A stretch of DNA of 64,000 bases from Panorpa germanica (Eukaryota; Arthropoda; Insecta; Mecoptera; Panorpidae): positions 14,074,001-14,138,000 of the forward strand of contig OY783209.1 of assembly GCA_963678705.1 (NCBI GenBank). Direction: 5' to 3'. The stretch's first letter is position 1; each line of letters begins with the position of its first letter. Shown here piece by piece: positions 56,400-64,000 of this stretch. Position numbers and translations under genes: made by a program. A model generated the notes under the pieces. It did no database searches. It had not been told where the DNA came from and saw only the letters and a program-made list of their open reading frames with translations.

Positions 56400-56848
56400 C
56401 TATCTCTAAAACTTGTGCGTTTTTCATCAACATTTTCTCTTCAGGGAATTCTGACATTTTCAATCCCGAGGTATCCATTATTAGTGGCATTCATTACCAA
56501 TTTGGTACCAATTTCTCTGATTTAATTTTCAGCCATTGGCACATGTGTTTCCTAATCCGTAGCTGAACAATGAAAGGATGAATTCCATGATTATCGCATC
56601 CAGAATACAACTGAGCGACGACAACAGCATAGTTTGCAGTATGACCAACTGCAATAATATATATGTGATAAATAGAATTGGAAATAACATATATTTCATA
56701 GAGATGAATTAATAGATTACTTACGTCCTCCGGGCCACCATTTAAATGAAGTTAAAGTTGGACTGTTGAGCACGAACTCCTGGGTTCTGGCGTCGTAGGT
56801 TGCAGTTGTTTCCAAACCACGGATGAATGTACCATGTCCCAATTCAGT
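56400..56848 (-). pseudogene. Peroxisomal acyl-CoA oxidase gene piece (two exons, second decayed)
   Basis: Exon 1 (56848-56725) follows a good acceptor (TATTTCAG) and encodes [20 protein letters not shown], then [19 protein letters not shown]. It ends at a GTAAGT donor. A 76-base intron (56724-56649, ending TTATTGCAG) joins in phase to exon 2, LGHTANYAVVVAQLYSG, then GIHPFIVQLR. This is the substrate-binding and FAD-domain region of acyl-CoA oxidase, the first enzyme of peroxisomal beta-oxidation. After LR, exon 2 has a 1-base loss, then stops and another shift, although the words ATNNGYLG and MLMKNAQVLE can still be read. The mariner-type element begins about 130 bp downstream. It is either a decayed duplicate or a disrupted gene. 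No other exons were found up to 64000. Confidence 0.8.
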
Positions 56849-59600
56849 CTGAAATATTATTTATATGTAATGAGGTTAATCTATGATAATAATTATATAA
56901 TATGTTATATAAAAATGTTACGTAGTATTACAGCTTGTGATTTTATGTCAAAAGTGGTACTAAAATATGTATGCATTTTTTAGATGTATTTAACTTTGCA
57001 CTTTGCAGATAGAAGATTGATTACAATTAATAAGAATTATTGCAATCGGGAGACTAAAATATAACAATAACTTTGGGTTTTAACAAAATTAGCCATTACT
57101 GTTTAAAAAACACGGAAAGTGGCAATGATTTTTTTTATTCATTCCGCTTTAAGAAATTTTTGTTTTCCAGTAGAAACAATAGATTATGCGCTTAAAAATA
57201 TTCTCGTTGCAATTAACATAAGATATTGTAGAATAACAAAACATTCATGTTAAAATAAAATATGAAATAATTTTCTAAGAACATTTTCCACTTCCAAAAT
57301 TTAATCTCCTTGGGTAGCGAAAACTACGTTCGCGTAATTCAAATTCAAGGAATCACTATGAAATTCGAAAAAAGAGAGTCTCGATCCGACCCCTGATGAA
57401 AAAACATCATTTTGTGATTACTCCAGTGCAGCGGCATACTGTCATTAACTCATTGTTCATTGTTTATTTTATAAACAAAATTCAATAGTTTAAATTGAAG
57501 TGAAGTAAAATAAGACAATAAAATGGAACAAAATTTGTCAATGTGGAATATAAGATGACAATTACTGAATTGCATCTATTTCTGAGAAATGAGATAGAAT
57601 TAAATGGTAGATGTTGTGCTAGTCATTCAAGTGAATGAAAATAAAATGTTAATAGAATATGAATTTCGTAATATATTTAAATATATTTTAGAATTTATAG
57701 ATTGACGTTTTTTCATGTGGTCATTACTTGTTTTTTTAATACATTTTGATGATTATTTATGTTGAGTCAAGTTCTATCAGCAAGTGAACAAACTTCAAAT
57801 GTGCAGAATCTTCACTAGTAAAATTAGAAAAACTTAAATTTAAAAAGAATGCTTCCATCACTGATTCAGAAGCAGATACCTCTGAAAAATTAATATTTCA
57901 AGAGTTCTTCAAAGCTGGTTATAATGGATACAGATAAGACTGAAAAGTGCAACTGTTGTATTGATAAAACTTATCAGTCGTGAACTTGCAATTAAATTTG
58001 CAGCTACTAGGGATCAAAATTAGAAAGAGAATCGTAAGAACGGAAAGAAGAATTGTAAAGAATGTCGTCATATGAAAAAAACAAAATTTTATTTATTGTG
58101 TTTTGTTAAAAAAAAATTGCGAAATAAAATATTTAACTAGTAAATTTATATTTATTTTTTTTGTATTAAATTGAAAATATCATATTTTTACAAGAGAGCC
58201 ACAAGTTCCGTTTCCTATTTACGTTCGCTATTTAATCTTGTGCCTACCTTAATTAATAAGCTTGAAACACGCTAATATCTTGCACAGATAGCATTATACA
58301 ATCTAATTTAAAGATTTATTTTTAGCTGTATATTTAATCTATTTAAACCCGTTGATTGGTCAAAAACATCCAATAATAAGGTTAGATTGAACCATTTAAT
58401 AAATTTTTATATTTTTACTTAAAAAATCAATTATATTTATATTCACTCTTCAAAACTTTATTTTATTATGAATTCAAGAATACTAATGAAAAATAGAACT
58501 ACAGAACAGAAGAACTAACCACCAAGGACTTTTCAACGTGACAACTAAGTAGACAATTCTCAAAACCGCAAACCACCAATAGACGCACTGAGTATTACCA
58601 ATAAAATAATAACCTGGCCAGACATGAAAGCTAAAGACCACTACAAAAACAATTCTCTCGTAATCAACTGGCAATAGATTATGCGCAAGAAATTTGTCGA
58701 AATTGATGAAAAAGTCTACACCTTCCTAATGAAAGAGATAAATCAGCATTACAGCTTAATCACTCTAGCAAAGGTTAAAATGGGAATTAAACTAATAGTA
58801 TTTCAGGAAGAATACTGAATAGTCATAATTGACATAACCAGACTTTGAAACACCATATACAGAACGCACTAACCAAACGAATGGAAACAAATAGGAAAGT
58901 CGTCATGATTACAAAACTCTTATGCACTGCACATTGAAGAATTTTGACATCATTTTCCGTGGTCCTGTCTTTCCAAATTAACCAAGAAGAACTTAAGGAC
59001 CCTCACTATTTTCCATGGTCCGATCGAGCTGAATATTGTAAATACAATTCGTCCTAGAACCAGCGCATCAACTTTCAAGCTCTTTCCGGACCCCCACTCA
59101 ATCCAGTAATTTACCGACTAATTTTTAGACCGACTGCTTGATGTGTTTGAGACAGAACACAACTGGCATCCGCTGAAGATCAGTCGCGAGAAGATCGTTT
59201 AGCAGGACTTTTATATACCTCAGTAGAGGTGGTTGAATTTCCACGTCTTTCTTTTATCATAGTTATTACCTCACAACCCTCTGCCCACAGTCTATTCACT
59301 TCCAACGCTGCTATCCCTCTTCCTTCATAATACCTTCCCTTTCCTTTTCCCATCTTGTATTCAATCCCTTACTTATTTGCTCTGCCATCACTCGTGCTTG
59401 CTTTTCTCTTTCCATATCATCGCCCTCATTTTTCTCTTCTCAGATTATTCCTCTTTAGTACCTCCATTACCAAGCAACCCGGAGTACAGTTCTCTACTCC
59501 AAGAACACATATTATATATTTTGCTTGTACTTCCTCCAACTTTTTCCACTCTTTCTACTCATGCTTCTTTACAATAAGTACATCTTGTATTGCATGCGTC
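56849..59600. other. AT-rich non-coding stretch
   Basis: No gene is recognisable. 59220-59570 is pyrimidine-rich on the plus strand. I looked for further acyl-CoA oxidase exons on the minus strand and found none. Confidence 0.5.
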
Positions 59601-59639
59601 CAGTGACACATTTGTACTATTTAAATTATATTATTTGAT

Positions 59640-60751
59640 TCAGTTCTGAGGCGCCCTCCTCTTCAGTCTGCTGCAAATAGTCCTATCTTCCATTACGTTG
59701 CACACGTATGTATTTGGGTGGTTCTCTAAACGGTCTTTGTATTTCACTGTAGGTATGTCTAGATCGTGGTGCAGTCTCTTGTTTGTAATATACCGTGGTG
59801 CGTCTACAATCATACGTAGTGTTTTTGATTGAAACCTTTGCAAGATCTCTATGTTTAAGATCGCTGACGTGCCCCATAGTTGTAATCCATAAGTTCATAT
59901 TGGTTTAAGTATACATTTGTACAATAATATTTTGGTCTTTATGGATAACTTAGAGTTCTTGTTTATAAACCAGTATAACTTTCGTATTTGTAATTCTAAG
60001 GCTTTACGTTTTGTAAATATATGTTTCCTCCATGCGAGACGCCTATCTAAGTAAATTCCCAGATATTTTGCTTCATTTGCTTGTGGTATTTGGATTCCAT
60101 TTAACTTCACAGGTGGGCATGTATCGCGTTTGGTGGTAAACGTCACTTGTACTGATTTAGTTTCATTTGCCTTAATACGCCAGTCATGATCAATGATATC
60201 GGGATTAAGGCGATGATTATAGGGTATATTGTGTAACTATCGGGCCCCATAATGTCGATAAATTTAACTTGCGCAAATCTTTGCAGGATTCTCCCTCTAG
60301 TACTAGTCCAGCGGGAGTTCCAGGCTTCATGTTTTGCGTTTAAATCTCCACCGACAATTACGCGATCGCTAGTAAACAATGGGGATAGGTTAGAGTGTTG
60401 TAAGGATTGACTTGGAGGGAAGTATGCGCTAATTACAACAGTAGTCTGATGGTCCATAGTTACTTCAACTGCAGTATTTTCTAGATATCCGGTATAAGAA
60501 ATGTGGATTGCATTGTGTTTGATATTGGGAAGTATAAGGATAGCTGTGCCACCTCCCAGCCCGGTCCTGTCGGATTTGTAAGTGAGGTATGGCGGGAAGC
60601 TAATAGGGTTGTTGGGTGCTGTGGTTTCTTGGAGTAATAAAATATGCGGTTTTTCGTCTTGTAGAAAGACAGACAGTTCAGCGCCATTGGCTACGATACC
60701 ATTAACATTCCACGAGACGATTTTAATGTTTTTAATGTCCCCTGGAGACAT
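59640..60751 (-). pseudogene. J2 ORF2: APE endonuclease fused to RT C-terminus by internal deletion
   Basis: The endonuclease part shows IKIVSWNVNGIVANGAELSV, LLLQETTAP, GGGTAILILP and VGGDLNAKHEAWNSRWTSTR. After a frameshift near 60230 it reads HRLNPDIIDHDWRIKANETK, which passes from the endonuclease (NPDIID) straight into the RT region before the thumb (WRIKANETKS). It then continues with KYLGIYLDRRLAWRKH and RFQSKTLRMIVDAPRYITNK. All RT palm motifs, including YADD, are gone, a loss of roughly 1.5 kb compared with J1. A TGA at 59895-59897 replaces the Trp of the usual KPIWTYG. It cannot reverse-transcribe. Confidence 0.85.
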
Positions 60752-60754
60752 GCT

Positions 60755-62205
60755 CTAGTTTTCGGCAAAGCTTTGTAAAGCGGAAAGATCTTGACCGGGA
60801 AGGAATGCTTTTATCAAAGGGAGAGCCGCCGTAATAAGCGACTTAATTACGGGTAACAATTGCAATATGGGGGATAATGATTTTAAAAGGAATTCAATAT
60901 CAATGCTATCAATATTGTAACTTACTTTATTATTTTGATTTTGCTTTGTATTTCGACTTCTGCTACGCCTGGGGGCAGGTTCCGGCGCTTGTTGTGCGGG
61001 TGGGGCTTGCGGGAGAGTATTGATAACTTCCGCTAAGCGAACTGCAGAGTTCGACCTGCTTTTGGACCTGCTCTTGGAGGTATTTCGCGAGCCAGGTCCT
61101 TTTACGTTCCTTTTTTTTATTGATTTTCTTAACTGCAGGATTGTGCAGGGGGGGGGCGAGCGGTGGTCGTCTTGACGATCTCCTCATCCGTCAGGGAGCC
61201 GATCGCTGGGTCCTCAGCCGTCGTGTTGTTACTCTGGAAAGGGGGTTCCTCGAAGTCCTGCAGTGCTCTAAAGGGGTTACCCTTTTTCCAAGAGTTTTGT
61301 AGTGGTGCCGCGGCGTCGATGTATTGAGGTTTTAATACAGCAGGTGTAATTTTATTATTGTTGCGCTGCCTTATTGAAGCTTGTGCCGCTCTGTATATAG
61401 GGCACCCTTTGTAATTGCCATGGTGGTGACCATGGCAAGAAGCGCACTTTAACAGCTGCTTCCTGTAAGATCTATTTTTGATCGGACAGTCCTCTTTATC
61501 ATGCGCACCAGCGCATATATTGCAGATTGCGCTGGCTTTGCAATTGAGGGAGCTGTGCCCCAACCTTAAACATTTTCAGCATTGACTAGGGGCATTAGAG
61601 CCCATGTAGTCTTCTATTTTCGAATTATAAATATTTAGGAATTTTTTGTCTAAAGTATTTATTTCACTGTTTTTTGTTGTATTTTCTAATGTCACTAGAA
61701 ACAGCGGCATCGGTGTGTTGTCACCATTTCTGGATTTTAGTTGATTTACTGACGATGGAACAATTCCATTATCGTTAAGGTATTCGATAATGGAATCAAT
61801 GGGCTTGTTAATTGGTAATCCTCTGATTACCATTCTGAGCGGCATGTCTTCAGGGCTACGGTTAATGACCGCATACTCTATTTGAGCGGCATCTAGTGCT
61901 TTTGTTGCTGCCCTATTTTGGTCTGTGTTCTCGAAGAACACAGACGTGGTGTTATTAGTGGTATTGATACGTGTGTAGTATAGCCGTGCCATGGAAGTGC
62001 TGGCAAGGAGTATTTTAGATATAGAATACCAGCTTCTGCCGGTCTTCTGGGTAGCCATGATGTGTATCGCATTTACTTTCAAAGTAAATGGTGTACGTTG
62101 TGTTGCAGCAGTTGCAGGCGGCGTGGCGATGGCGGTTGCTGCGGCGGCAGTCGCTGGTGGAGCGGTTGGGGTGGAAGTTGCGGAGGCTCCAGGGCATCTT
62201 TTCAC
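60755..62205 (-). pseudogene. J2 ORF1: Gag-like protein, broken
   Basis: The Ala/Thr/Pro-rich N-terminus is followed by the Jockey-type RNA-binding region (DMPLRMVIRGLPINKPIDSI) and three zinc knuckles: CxKCLRLGHSSLNC, CNICAGAHDKEDC and CASCHGHHHGNYKGC. The x in the first knuckle is TGA at 61576-61578, probably a former Trp. Two frameshifts sit in homopolymers: a run of G at about 61148-61155 and a run of eight A at about 61112-61120. After both, the frame is open to TAG at 60755-60757 and has the hydrophobic C-terminus FLLKSLSPILQLLPVIKSLI usual for this family. The upstream start is uncertain. The frame at 62205 begins with GTG, and no clear ATG is seen. Confidence 0.82.
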
Positions 62206-62300
62206 GGAGGACTTCCTGCGCTACCTTGGTGTGGCCTTTTGATGTTCACAGGGGGGGGGATGCTGTCCGTGCTGGGGTATCAACGACCTCCATTGAAGTG

Positions 62301-64000
62301 GGTTGCATCCTGGTTGAATTATTAATAATGTTTTTGAACGTGTTTGTATGAATTATATAGGGTCACTAATGTTTGACTGTATATTATTACTATGTATTTA
62401 TTGAGTATATTAATTGTTTGTGTATATTATAATACTGTTGTAATATAATATAACACGATTATACTGTTTATAAAATCACCAATGTTAAATATTCACTTAA
62501 TTTAGTAATTATTGTTTATAAGGACACTTTAATTAGTGGGTATTGTTTATAATTATTGGAGAATTTCAGCTTTCGTAATCCTGAATATATTTTCCAAATA
62601 AAAATAGAAATATCATTTAAAAAAAGTAAAATAACTTTCTTACCTGACTTAATCCCGGAACAGAAGATCCTACATTCCTCTCACCACTCATCCCGTACTA
62701 GAATCAGAACCCTTAACTCCCATTTATTCTCAATAGAACATATGTGTAACTCTTTTGGACAAATAGTAGGCTAAAATTATGAAAAAAGTAGCATTACAAA
62801 TAGTCAAACGAGCGCTAACTATCTATGTCAAAGAGTCAAAAATTAAACCTTGAGGGTTTAGAGTATTACCTAATATAATTAGGCTTTCAGTATAAAAAAA
62901 TCCGAATTTGTTGCTCTAAGTAATTTCTTTGTTTCAATAAACTACTACATTAAATAAATATTAGTACCATTGTTATGAATTAGAAAGTGTATATATTATT
63001 AGGTTGCTTACTTATAGTTTTGCTCTTGTCAAATATTTAGCAATATCCAAAGAACTCCAAACGGCCAAGCTTAAAAGAAAAGAAAAATATGAATAACTTA
63101 ACAAAGAGAAGTTAACATTTGAGAAATAAGAAAAGGGGGAAAGAAAGAATAAAACAGCCATACCATTTACCTTTAGTACATCACTGTGATTGTACAAACG
63201 CGAAATAATAATAACCCAGCCGCAGCAATATGAGTAACACTTTTCAAAAATAACAACTTAAAAGATCTTATTTGTAATCTGTTCCAGCATTAGCAATCAA
63301 CATTTTAGCGGATATATTATTGAAGTAACAAAAAAGTTTTGCGCGTGAGTTCTGAAATACATAAATATGTTTGTTAATAATTATAAAAACAATAACGTTA
63401 TTATATTCGACAAAATAAATTCATTTTTAAGTGATAATTTAAGTATATAAACCACTTAAAAAGGAAATGCATGCATATATCTTGTGTAAAAACATGTAAG
63501 TTTACCTTAAAACCCAAATTTGTGATTTACTTCAAGATTTGATCTTCTCCGGCCTTTATGTTTTGTACAATCTACAGACAGTAGCAAGCTGAAAATATAT
63601 TAAAATGATTTTAAATGAAAAATAAATTTCGTTATAAGTGTTGTATTCTTAATCAACTTGCACAAATATATATGCTACACAATATAGGTAATGTTAGATA
63701 CAATTAGCAAATGTTAAAAAGAAGAATTTAATTGCACAAAGTATTAGGAATATTTGCAAAATTATTAACTAAAACTTTATCTATACATGTTAAAATAATT
63801 AACACAAAATATAGATATTCGCTATTATACTTACTTGAAGTTTAACAACAAAAAAATCTAATATTTTCTGGGGAGATGATCAAATCACTTCTGGTATCGA
63901 ACACAGGATAAGCAGAAAAGACCACATTCGCTACTTTGTTCAAATAATTTATCCAAAATAATATTCATGTCCGTACATACTAAAAAACAAATATGATATA
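62301..64000. other. AT-rich non-coding stretch
   Basis: No gene, RNA or repeat structure was recognised. Short ORFs (62556-62774, 63012-63197) lack motifs. Confidence 0.5.

Larger units (their letters stand above)
59600..62300 (-). mobile_element. J2: internally deleted Jockey-like retrotransposon
   Basis: A minus-strand element of a different family from J1. ORF1 runs from about 62205 to 60755 and ORF2 starts at ATG 60751, with only three bases after the ORF1 stop codon. ORF2 has lost its middle: the endonuclease passes directly into the RT thumb. The 3' UTR is short. The 5' limit near 62300 is approximate. Confidence 0.82.

Noticed and set aside
58680..59200. Possible further retroelement coding remnant on the plus strand
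   Set aside because: Pieces of frame look open, but no motif of a known family could be identified.

Overview
The window is eukaryotic, repeat-dominated DNA, almost certainly from an arthropod and probably an insect. The evidence is AT-rich intergenic sequence, many decayed transposons (Jockey-like and R2-like non-LTR elements, BEL/Pao, Tc1/mariner, PIF/Harbinger), and two exons of a peroxisomal acyl-CoA oxidase separated by a short GT-AG intron. There is no operon structure and no prokaryotic gene. I cannot fix the species.

The main story runs from about 4.5 to 46.6 kb. It is a same-orientation (all minus strand) cluster of non-LTR retrotransposons of the R2/NeSL type, which carry a C-terminal restriction-like endonuclease (REL). 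Three lineages are clear. Lineage A has a copy A1 with an uninterrupted domain-bearing ORF (41343-45017), a long decayed copy A2 (11032-18265) and fragments A3 (10136-11016, possibly 4518-5000). Lineage B has three closely similar copies, B1, B2 and B3 (18284-31640). Lineage C has one copy (36790-40970). Two further REL fragments are D (45865-46640) and E (33543-35000, closer to R2 proper). At three element-to-element junctions (11017-11031, 18266-18283, 40971-40981) there is a short piece of U2 snRNA sequence read on the minus strand. Immediately upstream of A1 lies the first 33 nt of U2 (45229-45261). The junctions bracket U2 positions of about 33 to 46, which include the branch-site recognition sequence. 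The simplest reading is repeated target-primed insertion of several REL lineages into one site of U2 genes, giving head-to-tail stacks. U2-targeting elements named Utopia (REL type) and Keno (APE type) are known precedents. The multi-lineage stack, the U2-like start of the element leaders and the perfect hairpins at both ends of A1 are the least ordinary parts.

Other elements, left to right: a Jockey RT remnant (1085-1758, plus strand); a nearly complete Jockey-like element J1 (5100-10135), nested in an A-type leader, with a 15-bp minisatellite in both ORF1 and its 3' UTR; a possible LTR gag remnant (about 32 kb); a PIF/Harbinger (HARBI1-like) remnant (35814-36215); a BEL/Pao pol fragment (45494-45835); an unrecognised 4.2-kb stretch bounded by about 90-bp direct repeats (46690-50872); a mariner-type element with terminal inverted repeats of about 600 bp (54292-56272) and its short deletion derivative (52637-53406); a decayed acyl-CoA oxidase gene piece (56400-56848); and an internally deleted Jockey-like element J2 (59600-62300). 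Most coding regions are broken. A1's ORF is the only long one without a visible lesion. The rest (1-1084, 1759-4517, 56.9-59.6 kb, 62.3-64 kb) is AT-rich and apparently non-coding.
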